In this document: positions 34,805-47,340 of the stretch, one piece after another
Layout of the letters: each line of letters starts with the position of its first letter
How positions within the stretch are numbered: position 1 is the stretch's first letter
NCBI GenBank assembly: GCA_000320605.2
Contig: KB445811.1
Coordinates: 208,649 to 272,648 of the forward strand
DNA from: Gelatoporia subvermispora B
Taxonomy: Eukaryota > Basidiomycota > Agaricomycetes > Polyporales > Gelatoporiaceae
Length of the DNA: 64,000 bases
Direction of reading: 5' to 3'
Notes under the pieces: generated by a model
What the model saw: the letters and a program-made list of their open reading frames with translations, nothing else
Told to the model about the DNA's origin: nothing
Databases searched by the model: none
Program-made: the position numbers and the translations under genes

Positions 34805-36171
34805 ATGCCTTCCAGTCGAACCCCGAGTGCCGCTCTCTCTGACGCTAAGCTGGCAGAAGCGATGGAGGCACCGAGCTTCCCAGTTTACTCACCACCAATG
34901 TGTGCACAGTCTCCGGCCACTGCTGCTGGCAAACAAAAAGCAACTTCCGACAAGCCTGAAATGAGTGACGACAATGTCCATGAACCTGAACCCGCCAACG
35001 ACACGGAAGGCTCGGGCTCTGGAATACAGCAGCCGCTCTCCCAGATGCCAAGCAGCCGTGCAGCACTGCGGCAGCTTGGGAGACATCTTGCCAAGAAGAG
35101 CAAGTTGGGACGAGAGCATGCTGCCGAGATCGATGCGTTTGCGTCCATGGTATGTGCTTTGTTTATTACATCAACTGTTGACCTCTTATTCGCTCACAGG
35201 CACTCAGTACTGAACCATCTCTCAGTCTGTTTGTGAAACTGATTAAGGTCGAGACTTTGGTTCAGAAGATTGTGACAGGCCAGCCCAAGTTTCAAGTCTC
35301 CGATTCTCTTGATGTATGTATTCGTGCTTGAATTCCCTGCAAGACAATACTGATGCAATGCACCAGAAAAATATCAAGAAGATTGCTACTGCAGTGCTCT
35401 TGTCAACGAGCACTCCTCACTATATTGGGGAGAATGCTGTTAAGCCGGTTGAGGTAAGGACCTGACGACATTTCCACCAATTGATTCTTTATTGACATTT
35501 GTGCTACAGGAGCGGCTCAAGGCACGGAGCAATGATTTGAACCTCCCTCCGGGTATCGAGCATAACACTGCCAATTGGGGAGAAGTCGTTGCCAAGATAC
35601 AATATCATCAAACCCAGATCCATGCTTCTTGGAAGAGGATGATACATGCCTTAAGATTGTGTCATATGACCTAGCCTTCTGACGACTGGCTGTCTCAGAT
35701 CAAGGCGAGCATCGCCGATGAAGACTCGTCTCAGCACATTGGCATCTATAAGCTGACACGTTACATTACTTCGGATGCGTGCTTGCTGACTGTACAGCTG
35801 TGTGCACGAGTCGCCGTCATGGTATGTTTCGTCCTGATGTGTACTGTCTTGCAGCTGATGACCTTCATAGCGCGATGTTTATCTCACTCATGGCAACAGC
35901 AAGAGCTACTGGTACAAGGTCAATGACAAGCTCGCCGCTATCCGTGATGGCACGAAAGACGATGAGTGGAAGTTTAACAAGTGAGTGTGCATTGTACAAT
36001 ACTTGTACACAAAATTGATCGCCCTTGCATCCCAGAGCTATGAAACACATCCTTAAGCGCAACCGCAGGACGCACGGCCAGGCCAAGGATGATAAGGATC
36101 TGGAGGGGGTCGTGCAGGAGGGGTTTCAGCAGGAGATTGATGCTGCTATCGACGACCGATTCAAGGACTGA
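34805..36171 (+). CDS. Unnamed helical partner protein of the transposase-like gene (SRAALRQLG family)
   Basis: Exons supported by splice sites and frame are 34805-35149, 35200-35313, 35367-35453, 35510 to about 35640, 35699-35821, 35871-35980 and 36036-36171. The N-terminal 80 residues are Ser/Pro/Glu-rich and disordered. Then come SRAALRQLGRHLAKKSKLG and EHAAEIDAFASM, LSLFVKLIKVETLVQKI, LPPGIEHNTANWGEVVAKI, YKLTRYITSDACLLTVQLCARVAVMR and a charged helical end. It looks all-helical, with no catalytic motif. From memory, similar unnamed proteins are multicopy in Agaricomycetes. Most of the frame is intact, in contrast to the decayed transposase across the shared promoter. The junction between 35640 and 35699 does not resolve: an in-frame stop follows before the next acceptor, and no good donor restores the frame. 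There may therefore be one lesion. The function is unknown; the divergent arrangement suggests it may be a second gene of the element. Confidence 0.5.
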
Positions 36172-36699
36172 ATGATCTTGCTTCATGTATATGTTTGCAT
36201 TGTAGTGATATTGAATTGAGCCGGATTTTGACTGACACGGCTGTCTGAACGATACATGGGTGACATCTGGACACAAAATGAACAAGAATATCAGTGTCGC
36301 ATGATATGGCACAATGGTCATGAATGATATTCAATGGCTACCACGTCTGTACATACATGTAAGGAACATATGGAATAACAGCCCGTATGGAGGCAGCACG
36401 CAGAGATAATGATCAGACGAATGGGACACATCGAGAGCATCGAGGTCCACAGCTACCAAACAGATGGTGTGCTACCTACCGGACATCTGACACTGGCTAC
36501 AGTCTCAATGAAAACACGAGTGAAACTTGCCATAAGATGGCCCACAGACACCCTTCATAATGTGCGTGCATCTCGGTAGTATGACGTGGCCACATAAAAT
36601 CCATGTGGCAGCGGTTTGGTGGTGTAGGCAATCAGATATCCTGCAAGCATTATTAGGAGCACAAGTCTTATCTTTGCTCGACGCACTGTCTTGATTTAC

Positions 36700-39600
36700 C
36701 CAGCTTACAGTGATGGAAAGTAACAGGGAAAAAACCACTTTCAGATCGCACTGAGGTTTGTTCTAATTTTGCAGGCTGCCCTTTGGACTTTGCAATGGCC
36801 TCTCAGTATTTCAGTGCATAATGCAGGGAGTACTGGCACCTTTTCTGTGGATCTTCACCTTGGTATATATTGATAACATAGTGGTGTACTCTCACACTTG
36901 TAAGGAGCACCTGGAACACCTAGATCAAGTGCTGCGCTTCATTGCTAAGATAGGAATCACCCTCTTGCCAAGCAAATGCCACTTGGGATACTCTTCCGTC
37001 CTACTGCTAGAATAGAAAGTATCGTGACTTGGGTTCTCCTCGCATGAGGTCAGGTTGGAAGCTATTACTAATCTTCTCCAACTGTTGAGTGTGGAGGACT
37101 TGCAAATGTTCTTAGGCATGATGGTCTACTTTGCCTTGTTCATTCTCTACTACTTTTTTGTAGTATTGTGGCTCTTTGACCTGCTAAAAAAGGATGCCCC
37201 GTGGGCTTGAAATGCTAAATGCAAATATGCTTGAAATGTTACAAAAGATGCCTTACAAAGTGCACCTGTCCTGGCTCACTCTATGAGTGATCACCCATAT
37301 TGGCTCTACTTTGATGTGCCACTGGTAGCTCTTAGCTGCAGTTTGTAACAAATCCAACCTATCATTGTAGGAGACCTGAAGGGCACTCGCATCTACCAGA
37401 AGCTCACTTGAGCCTATCAAAAGGGAAAACCTCCTTCTTCCTTGGTTACTTGTCTTTCTCTTAAGATCAACAATGTGCCCAAGAACCCAGCCTGGGAAAA
37501 GACTTAAGATGAATCCACTATCTACATCAAGAGAGTAATTGCCTACTGGAGTCATATTTGTAAGGGGGCGAAGACCAGGTATTCCATTACCAAACAAGAA
37601 GCACTTATCGCCAAGAAAGGCTTGGTGCACTTTCAGCCCATGATCAAAGGTGTATCACTATTGTGGCAACGGACGACTTGGCATTACAATGGGCTTGTAC
37701 ATACAAGAACATGAACAGGAGACTAGCAGCCTGGGAGGCAGTCTTTGCCACATTTTCCCCGCACTTGGAAATTGTATACTGAGTAGGAAAAATCCATTTG
37801 AACATAGACCATTTATTGTGTCTCCCTTGCAAAGGCCCCAAGCATAACTTCCCTACACAGGATTCATCTACTTCTATCCTGATGGACTCTAACATTGCCA
37901 AAGAAGAAAAGTGTTCTGTACAAACAACTGCACCTCAATATTCCGCCTTTGCTGTGGAGTCGCTGCTGTCCTGGGAGAATGTGCTAGAGGAGAATTGCCT
38001 CTCTGCAGTCAATCTTTCCTTCCTAGAACATCTTAACGCAAATTCAGGAAATAATGTAGAAGGCACAAGTTCACTTGCCACCTTCTCAAGTAGAGTCTCA
38101 GCTGCTAAGAGGATCCCAGCTGTACGGGCCCATGTTCACCTTGCCCATAAGAACCCTGAGTCATGAAAGATAGACCCATTCCCTCCTTCTGAAGACGTCA
38201 GGGGAGGGTTTCTAATGATATCTCAGCAAAGAGCTGGTGAATAGGTTCATGACTAGGTACGTCTCCGATCCTTTCTTCTGGGACAAGTGGAAACACACGG
38301 ACCTTAGCAAGATCCAATCGTTTGAGAGTCAAGCTTTCTTTCATAGCAGTCAGGGCCTCTTGTTCATCTGTTATGGAGTGGATCCAGTCTGATTGTGCAT
38401 TTCCCGAGCCATGGTTCCTTGGCTGCTTGCCAGGCTACACAATTTACCTTACATCGCAGCTCACAAAAGGGTTTGCAAGCTGATCCTTCACATTTTGTCA
38501 CATTTTTACTAGTCTACTCTGCAAAAAGACATATTAGAGTATGCCACCACTGGTAATAAGTGTTAGACAATCAAATCGGATCACTGAGCTCCCGCAGGCC
38601 CCCTATGGCCTAACCCTATTTCCTTACACCCCTTCAAATGGATTTTACTTGATCTGATCACTGGCTTATCTCCTTTGCAAGGGTTTGATATAGTATTGGT
38701 GGTGGTAGATCGCTATACCAAGCTAGTCACCTTCATTTCTTGTTCAGAAAGCATAGGCACTGTGAAGTTTGGCAAGACTTTCATTAACCAGGTAGTATTC
38801 CGATTTGGACTTCCAGAACACATCATCTTGGACTGAGATTCATGCTAGACCTCAGCCTTCTGGAGGGCAGTGGTGAATGAGCTCAACATTCATCTCAGCC
38901 TTTCCTTCTCCCATCATCCCTAGCATCACGGACAAACCAAGGTAGTCAACCAGTCCTTGGAAACCATGTTGTGAGCCTATGTAACCAAAGACCAATTGAG
39001 CTGGTTACTCTGGCTCTCATCTCTTGCTCATACCTATAATTTGTTGGTACACTCCTTCACAGGCTACTTGCTATACTACCTACTTTACAGTTACCATACG
39101 AGGGAGGGCCGAGGATTTTCTGGCAGCGGGAAACATATTAGTATCTCGCCCAAATACAGTCCCTCGAGACTCAGAAGGATTCCTGAATAATTTGGAGTCT
39201 CACTGCCTCCAAGTGCAGGACACCTTAGCTGCAGCACAAGAGCAATACACACAGCAGTGCAACAAAGGAAGGCAAGATAAAGCTTTTAGCATAGGAGATC
39301 CAGTGCTCATCAACTCTTACTTACTAGAGTTAGTGGACATCAAAGGCACCAGGAGGAAATTGGTACAGTGCATAATTGGATCATTTACAGTACAGGAACA
39401 CATTAGCCTGGTAGTCTACTAACTAGCCATACCCGACACGTACTCCATAAATTCTGTTATCAACATCTAGCATCTGAGGCTCTATCACCGTTCAGATCCT
39501 GGCTAATGGGAAGGCGTGGAGAGACCAGTCCTTTCTGACCCTTGAGACTCAGACATGCTGGCATCTGAAGAATATAAGATTGACCAAATTGTATCATGGA

Positions 39601-39790
39601 AATGTAACCAGCACAAGGGAAACTGTCTCAAATACCTGGTAAGATAAAAAGGATTTGGGCCTAAAGAAGATGCCTGGCTGGTTGCTTAGGATCTCCGCAA
39701 CACTCATGACATATTAGTCGAGTACTAGAAGCAATACACCCTGGCTAGATTCCAAACAGCTAAGGGTTTAGTAACTACTACTTGAGCTAC
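36700..39790 (+). mobile_element. Inactive Ty3/gypsy chromovirus (RT, RNase H, integrase, chromodomain)
   Basis: Order and motifs identify a Ty3/gypsy polyprotein. The reverse transcriptase has RLPFGLCNGLSVFQ, VYIDNIVVYSHTCKEHLEHL and PSKCHLG. The connection has EDLQMFLGMMVYFALFIPYY and LKKDAPW. RNase H has LKGTRIYQKLT, VIAYWSHICKGAKTRYS and KKGLVHFQPMIKG, then LALQWACTYKNMNRRLAAW. The integrase core begins VVVDRYTKLVTFISC and has FGLPEHIILD, with a chromodomain at the end. The catalytic YIDD is YIDN, and stops interrupt every domain (for example after FRSH, within SHEVR and in the integrase core). The gag and protease parts and clear LTRs are missing. It is therefore a 5'-truncated, dead copy. 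Confidence 0.85.
39550..39735 (+). pseudogene. Chromodomain remnant at the C-terminus of the gypsy polyprotein
   Basis: EEYKIDQIVSWKCNQHKGN, then CLKYLVR, a stop, KGFGPKEDAWLVA and a final LRNTHDILVEY follow the chromodomain pattern found at the end of chromovirus integrases. In live elements this domain steers insertion to methylated-histone heterochromatin. One of the aromatic cage Trp codons (the W of RWKG) reads as a stop. Confidence 0.7.
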
Positions 39791-42460
39791 GAAGTAGCAC
39801 TAAGCTAAACTTCTGCTTATTTAAGGTCCTACCAGTCTCTTAGTGCTCAGTTTCTACTCTCACTTTTTTCTCCTTTACCAACTTGACTGCTAGGCTCATT
39901 TAAGCTCTTACTTTCTTTAAAGTCTCTGCCTGGCCTGAGGTCATAACTTATGCTCTCTCTTTTCTTTGCCTCTACCTGCTGTGCCCATGCCCCAAAGCTT
40001 TTTGTTGAAGCTCTTCTTTGCTCTGATAGAAGAGCCGGGGGAGTATCCACACTCTCTATTCAGCATGTCCTTTTTGACCAAAGAGGAAGATACAATCCTG
40101 GTCCACCAGGTTTTATTCCCGGAGCTACCGCAGAACTTTTTCCGTGAGAACCAGCTAAGAGAGTACTCCCTGACCAGGAATACCTTGCTTGTGGCCAAGA
40201 TGCAGAGTTCCTCTTTGAGCTCCTGTGAACAAGAATGGATTTTAGTTAGTACTCTGCTAGCTTCTATCTCTCTAGATGCTTGGCTTTACCTAGAGGACCC
40301 CAGATTGAGTAGTGCACCATGTCAATTTCTAGGACAAGTGACAGAATTGCTCTGCTCAGAGCAGGAGTGTGCCTATTTCCATATAGAAGTATAGAAGATA
40401 TCTGAGCAGAAGGAGTCACTGCTTCTTTTGTATTGCCAGTACTGTGGAGTAGGCTGCTACTGCCTCAGGCTGTCCTTCATAAGTTCCTGGGATGCTAGCT
40501 ACCTGTTCACCTCTCTTGCTCTACCTTCTTGATTACTGGGAAATGAGTACTTACCAAGTTCTATTTCCCCCTTGGTTGGGCAAATACTTTGATAACATGG
40601 ACATGGCACTAGCTCAATCTGCGGAAGTCATGTAGAAGTGGTCAGACTGGGCCATAGAACTCTGAATGGCTGTAGGTAGCAGGGTCAAAGGAGGACTTGT
40701 CTGTGAAGAGCCTTCTGCCTGTACATAAACATTGCCTTGCTTCATGCCCTTTCTTGCTCTCTTACATCATATTCCCTCTCACAACGGGTAATGGCCAATA
40801 TTCCACCCTGAAATAGCACCAGAAATAGTTGCCTGTCATCAGACTAGTTTGGAACCCAAACAGTTAATACTTTTTGCCTACATTTATAGACAGATTTGGT
40901 GAAAATATGTCTTATTGTTTATGAGTTTTGGCCTAATATCAGGCATTTGGACCAAATATTAGCCCATATATGGTAACCTGCAATATTAACTATTCAGTAC
41001 CCAAACCAGCCTAGGAATAGAAAACCATTCCTGGTACTTTCACAGGCCTGTTCTGGGGTGCAAGTATTGGCCGTTGCCTATTGTGTTTACACCAGCTTTC
41101 CTAATACCTACCTGGTCAGCACCTTAGAGTTCTGGTGTCTTAGTCAGTGGTTAATGCATGTGCACCCATGATAGCGCTAAAGGCACTTCGTGATATCAAA
41201 CTGGAAGACACACTTCTAGCGGCATGCTCATTCAGACTTCTTCCTTACTGCTCTCGCTCAGCTCTCCCCTTCCTCATGGCCCATTCCAACCTATCTTGCT
41301 ATCACTACTGACACTGGCTTTTGTGTGACATCACTCAGCTCTTGCCTGCCAGGCCAGTAACCCAAGACTTCACATGGGCTCGGTTCAAAGCCCACCACAT
41401 CATCAGGTGCTATATCAAGCTCATCCCATCTCTCACAGCTTACTCCCCTAATGCCAACTGGATCATGCCTACTTTATTGTGTACTTGGTTAATGCCTCAA
41501 GAGGATAATAAAGGACAGCTCAGAGCATGGGATTAGACATGTTGGCTGCAACATTGGGACCCTACTTGCCCCCACCTTGCTTTTGCCTATCAATACCCCA
41601 AAGAGCAAGGCAAGGTCGACCTAGCCTTTGTGTGACCGTTGAGAACTACCAGTACACCAGTCAGCTACTCTCTCTAATAGTGACTCACGCATGTTAGGAG
41701 TCTGGAGAGAGCCTTTATCCAGGCATTGCTAGAACTCTACGGCAATGAGCTGTCCATGGCCTGCGATGCCCTTGCGAACCATCCTGAACTGTTATACGTG
41801 AATCTACAACCTGCTGAGGTAGTTCATAACTTCACACACTACAATGCATCAAACAAGCATGCCTAGAATTTTCTGAGTTTGTGCAGTTGACTGCTGCGAT
41901 CCAGAGGCATCTTGTGGAGCTGTGAGCCTACACGTACTATATCACCTCAGAAGACACCCTAGCAAAGGGACACCTCGCAAAGCCTTTACCTCTCAGTGTG
42001 CTAGTTGACACTTGGGTGGAGGGATATGAAGACAAGACTGTCAAAAAGCTGGTTTTCCTTGGGTCCCATGTTAGGTTTTGGCTTTGAATCCACCCATTGG
42101 ACCCAGCTCCAAATGGGTAAATCCTCCAGAGAATGTCTTGCCACTTATGCACAAGAGCCAGATGTGGCAGTAGGACCATTTTTTGTTTCTCTTGGCTTCT
42201 TTATCCTCCAAGGCATGAAAAGCCCTTCACAATGAGGGAATCAATCCCAACATGAGCAATAAGGACAAGGACAGCATACATATCACAAGTATGAAGTCAG
42301 AGCTGTATTTTTATACTATCTACCCACGGGCTAAGTTTGTGTTCTATTGGTCTAGTGTGTATACTGTGCCTAGCTGATGATATTATGCAGCAGTGGCATT
42401 GTTTACTTGTTTGCATACTATAAGTGGTACAGAGTATCCATTTTTCATTCTTTAAGAGCC
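39791..42460. other. Region of unassigned retroelement debris
   Basis: No intact gene is present. A frame from about 39987 to 40394 stays open (EEPGEYPHSLFSMSFLTKEED and so on) but is unrecognised. At about 41985-42200 the plus strand reads PLPLSVLVDTWVEGYEDKTV, then a CLATYAQEPDVAVGPFF-like stretch. This resembles the leader in front of the reverse transcriptase in DIRS-like fungal elements, interrupted by stops. The assignment is tentative. Confidence 0.3.
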
Positions 42461-44880
42461 TTCTATACTACATTTGGATTATATCTTTGAAAACCTTCCG
42501 CAACACTCTTCTGGCCTATCTGTCAAAACTGATATCAATGTAGGTTCTTACTGTCCCTACTACTTTTCCCTCTGCCATCTCCTCTGTCTTCTCTTCTATT
42601 GTCTCACTTCCTTGATATATCTTACCCTGTTTTGCACCTACTGCGCTCCCTTTGGCCCAATCTAACTCACACATTGGCTTTAGCTCTTGTATTTATTGTG
42701 CGGCTGCACCCCATATGACCTACATTGCTGGTTCCACAAGCTCAGGGTAAATGTTTATCATAGGAACTCCGAAAATGCAATATCTGTGGGGAAAAGATGG
42801 CTAGAAAGAAGCAGCTCACGCTTCCCCTGCACTACAGGATCAAGCTTCCATGATTCAAGAAGTACAAAGACTTAAAAGACAAATACTGTTTGTACAAATG
42901 TTGGCACACCCCTGGCAGCATCGGAAGGTTGGGTTAGATAGAGACAAGCTATAGAGCGGAGGGTGATTTCACTGGACAATGCAAAGAAGGATGGCTTAGA
43001 CATTGTCGAATAATATGGCTAGTAAGTCTTGTTCTAGTCAACAGTTGAATGCTGGCTTTACTGCTTTGTTCTAGAGCACCTGTTGCGCTTGTTAACAGTG
43101 CCAATAGTATCTTTGTTATGTTAGTTAGTAGGCCATTCAGTGGCGAGCCATGAGATTAATGCATTTGCAATTGGAAGCAGCAATAGAGATGATGCGAGTG
43201 CAGATATGCTCAAAGTGTACAATGGCTTGGCAGGGCCCCTTTACCTCAATTTACATGAGGTTTTCTTTTGGTAGCAGGCAACAGGTTCCAATGAATATGA
43301 AACACTTACCTCAACAACAGTGCATTCTGACTGATCTGTGCAATTATACTGGCTTTGCAACATATTCTAGGGTTTGTGAATTACACATACTATATCTTCT
43401 TTTTCTAGGTGACTCGTTGATTGCTATGCAGATATATTTGTGTGTTACTTCTCTAAATTGCGAAAGTAGTACGTGGCAATAATAGATCTTCTGAAGCTCA
43501 AGTACCCAGATTCTTGGAAGCCATTTGATAACACTTCATTTCTGATGGTCATATTCAATTTCAGCACAAATGCAGTGATTTACATGCATCTAGCTAGAAA
43601 AAAGATGATAGGCGGTGGTGTTTTATGCTACCAGAGGTCTTTTTTGATACATGAAATATAATTACCACATTGATGCAGACTTAGAGCTTATGTAACCGGA
43701 GCTGCATAAGCAATTGTACTTTGAGGGCATAACATGGTAAGGAGATTTCTTGCAGAGGTTCTTCACTGTTAAATCCTTCTAGCAGGCCAGGAGGTGGCTT
43801 TGTCAACATTTTGAGTACTTTCTTATCTGTAGCTACCTGTGACTGAACGCATCTTATGTCAGGTCACCTGACATAAGTTGTGTTGAATCGTGTATGTTGA
43901 ATCTTCCCTATATTGGCATATTTGCACATATATTACTTAGGGTTGGCCCCACACAAATATAAGAAGTGTAGAGTCTCAGACCACCCCTTAATCTATGTTC
44001 ATGCTATCCATGTCACTCCAGCTTATAATGCCACCACGTGCACATTTTTTAAGAACTGGCATTACCTCTATATTGGAAACATGCTCTATAGAAGGCATCT
44101 TTACTTGAGCGATTGCCAGCTCATCACTATGAACAGCTATACTTAGCAACACAATGGCCCCTAGATTGAACTCTGAGAACACCTGTGTCAGTTGATGAAT
44201 GCTCAGGTGTCACCATTAAGGTGTCGACCCATGCCAAGTGGTATAAGAACTCGGTATGCATTACATGTTTTTAAATGTTTGAGCTATTGCCTTACTCTAA
44301 CTTAAGGACTCTCCTTTTATAATGTGGACCTTGAAACATGAGGAGTATCTGGACAAATCCTTGCACTTTGAGAGCTGAGCCTGGGCAAGAGATCTTGGGT
44401 GCCATTACTACAGTATCGGGGCTGCAGTTTATTGCTGCATACAGTGTTCTGGAGGCAGCATGTTATACAAGAAGTATATGCAACATAGATACATGCTGTT
44501 GCCTCTATAGACTTGAGATAGGTGTGGATTTATCTTTGTTTGCTTTTCGCTATGTGCCTTTAACATCGCGTTAGAGCAGGTCTGCTTTTGAGAGAATATT
44601 CCTATATGACCTTGGGGCAGAAGTTTAATTTGAATACTTGATTGAAATATGTTATTCTATATCAACATTTTTACACAATATGATTGTCATTTATGTGAGT
44701 GGCATCATTTGGGTGAAAGTCAGGTTCTGTCCCTGCAACATTGCCTTATATACCACACACAATGCCTATGCACCAGCTGGTGGCTAGCCACTATAATTGA
44801 CCCAAAAGCATGCTTCACAATTTTCTATTGCTTTGCAAGCAAATCTTGTTCACGATAATTTATAAGGAGATGAATCTTAA
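42461..44880. other. AT-rich unassigned sequence
   Basis: Only short broken frames are present (for example one ending with IGGGVLCYQRSF near 43640). None matches a family I know. It probably belongs to the internal part of the retroelement whose 3' end is at 44880-44890, but no protein motif confirms this. Confidence 0.3.
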
Positions 44881-45060
44881 GGGAGGGTAATGTCAATCCC
44901 ATTAAACCTTCTGGCTGATCCCATCATTTCTAATCATTTCCATCATCGCTAATATACACCTCTTTTGCTTTCTCTATTGTTTACCTAGTATGGCATTTCC
45001 TATTGTTCACACTTTTAAACTCTTATTCAGTTCCCCCCTATATAAAAGTAGGGATATTAT
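44876..45060 (+). mobile_element. Candidate LTR preceded by a polypurine tract
   Basis: A purine run (AAGGGAGGGTAA, about 44879-44890) is followed at 44891 by TGTCAATCCCATTAAACC, the arrangement expected at the start of a 3' LTR. A TATATAAAA box lies about 150 bases further on (45040-45048), as in an LTR promoter. The end of the LTR and a matching second copy are not visible in this window, so it may be a solo or truncated LTR. Confidence 0.4.
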
Positions 45061-45102
45061 AACAAACATTTTAACAATATGGGTGTGTATTATGCGCATT
45101 TA

Positions 45103-45475
45103 TATGACAATGTAAGATCACATTGTATATATTTATGTAACTATGTGGGACCATATTGTACGTTTTTTGAAGTGATTTGGACATATATTATATGCATTGT
45201 GGTGCCTGATATGGCTTATATTGCAAAAGCAATTATGAGCAAAGTGACTCATAACGTTAATAGTTATACAATGTGGCCCACACTGTAATGACAAACCTGG
45301 TACAGCGTGGGTCACATTATTAACAATGAAACAATGTGGTTCATATTGTTTGGACAAACCCAGTATAATGTGGTCCACATTGCAATGAAAAACCTGATAA
45401 AATGTGGTCTACATTAGCATAACAAATCTAGCACAATGTGAGCCACATTATTAATGATCATACAATATTGGCCAC
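45103..45475. repeat. Palindromic tandem repeat array (about 34-base unit)
   Basis: At least seven diverged units share a palindromic core of the form ACAATGTGGNCCACATTGT, followed by AATGACAAACCTGGT-like spacer. Clear cores begin near 45105, 45141, 45270, 45301, 45331, 45362, 45398 and 45431. Both half-sites vary together in places. The array starts just after the TATA box of the candidate LTR. It contains no open frame of interest. Confidence 0.75.
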
Positions 45476-46199
45476 TTGCTCGACAGGATGCACACTGTCT
45501 GCACAGGGCCCTGCTTGCACATGAAATCTATGTCAATCTTATCAGCATGGCCGTCTATAAAACAACATTGATGGACTGTCTAAAATTGGTATAGGAGGGT
45601 TGAAACATTCAAAGATTGCAAATATGGCATGAGCTACATATCTGGCAGATAGAGGAGGTAGCTTGGTGCTGCATATCTCGATCACAGTCCACGATTATTC
45701 CTTGTCAGGCTGTAGCCTTGCAAGTTGCAATTTGCTTGCATCTACAGACTACAACTGATGTGTGCTTGCCTGCAATTTTTGAAGAAACACAGACTTGTGA
45801 GTCCTATTGTTGCTGACATTTGAAATGTAATTACAATAAGCAAGATAGATTGCAAATATGACTGAGCACCACAAAGATCATTGCCATGCGCATACTATGG
45901 GTTGCATGATAGCAGATTTGTTAACAATTGCACATAAAGTGGCTATTGAAAATGGTGCTGCAGAGCCAGAGACAGATGTCCTATGCGCCACTTTTCTCAT
46001 ACTAGCATCACCTCCAATCTTGGCATTATTTACTACATTTCATTTGCGGTCTCTGTCTATGCATGAAATCACTACTCCTGTTGCTTTTGCTGCTTTGAGG
46101 ACAGTGCTATGAGAGACGCTGTGGCAAAAAGCCTTGGGTTGTCATTATCAATTAGTGCACCTGTGGGTTCTGCAAAGCACCTGTCATGCAATAACTGGA

Positions 46200-47340
46200 A
46201 ATGCTACAAGCTAAGCTTAGAAAGCGCAGCCAGATTAGCCAAAGTGCCATAGGTGTGAAAGTTCGCATAAAATCCTTCATGAAATACCATTTGATTCGAT
46301 GTCTCAGAGCATGCATGTTACTGAAAAATATATCTGGCATGTCTCACAAAGCCAGGCTAGATAGATTGAACAAGGCAGATGAGGTAACTGGTACCAAGAG
46401 GTCACACTTGATGAGGTGAGAGCAATGGTTGGACAGTGATTCCGTGGGATAGATGGTGAGCCTGCCAAGTAGTTTACAATTGTTACATTGTTGTGACAAT
46501 GTGTTTAGTATATCTCTTGCTCTGGTGGACACTTCATAGCATGTATTTGCTGTTTTTGTTGGCAAACCATGTGGTGATCAATCATGGAATGGCAATATAG
46601 TGGCAGCTGGCCTTGTGCCAAATGCTATGTGTGATGCTTTACATCTTACAAGCAAGGAGCATTGTCATGGCCAATTGTCCACCTCGGAGATGGGATTCTC
46701 GTTTGATGAAGGGCAACAGTAGCCAATGGATTTCAAACAGTTACACAAACAGGCAGTGCAATAACACTTGTTCTATGCTGCTCCTCCCTGCTGCTCTTGT
46801 TTGACCCCGCCACTCTTGTTTGACCCATGTTGCTAGATTTAAATAACATATGCTGTATGGGCTCAGCTACTAAGCTTGCAAATACAGCTGAGATCTTGAA
46901 ACAGATTGAAGATAAGGTGTGGACCACTTGATGTGATCATGAAAATTGACTTCTCCTGTATAGGTTCTTGCTTTGCATCAATGCAGCACTGAAAGTAATT
47001 GACCAGTCCTTTGATCGTTCACTCAAATATGTGCATGTGCAGGCCGAGAAGATTCACATACATTTTTTGGGATGGAACAAGATCGATCCCCTGCTATTAG
47101 ATAGAAGAGAAATTTGCGTAAACCAGATTGTCTTTTCTCATGTAGATCGTTTGGATCCTGTTAGGGTCTGGACTTTTGACGTTATTCTAGGTGACTTCAA
47201 GAATGGCAACATTGTGCTCCCTGAGATTGGGATGTGATTACATATATGACCAGATGATGCTGTCGCCTTTGTTGGGCAGACATTGACGCATGTAGTTTGA
47301 GCACATAAGGGCCTGCACATTGCAATATCACACTTTACTC
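46200..47340 (+). pseudogene. Degenerate 2-oxoglutarate/Fe(II) dioxygenase resembling the fungal TET/JBP family
   Basis: The best block (about 46970-47335) reads KVIDQSFDRSLKYVHVQAEK, then INQIVFSHVD-like text containing an H-x-D pair (SHVDRLDPVRVWTF), LGDFKNGNIVLPEIGM, and after a stop PDDAVAFVGQTLTHVV and AISHFTHKTL. In the fungal TET/JBP dioxygenases an HxD is followed by a G-F-x-G-G, P-x-x-G, P-G-D, distal His and H-F-T-H run in this order. Upstream text (about 46330-46470; ARLDRLNKADEV and LDEVRAMVG) fits an N-terminal helical part. Stops and a frameshift break it. TET/JBP enzymes oxidise 5-methylcytosine. The family assignment rests on motif order only and could instead be another cupin-fold oxygenase. 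Confidence 0.45.

Noticed and set aside
39966..40394. 142-codon open frame as a gene
   Set aside because: It begins without ATG, matches no family and lies in retroelement debris; described only as part of that region.
45103..45475. CRISPR-like array
   Set aside because: Units are diverged, spacers are also repeated rather than unique, and the host is a fungus. It is a palindromic satellite, not a CRISPR.
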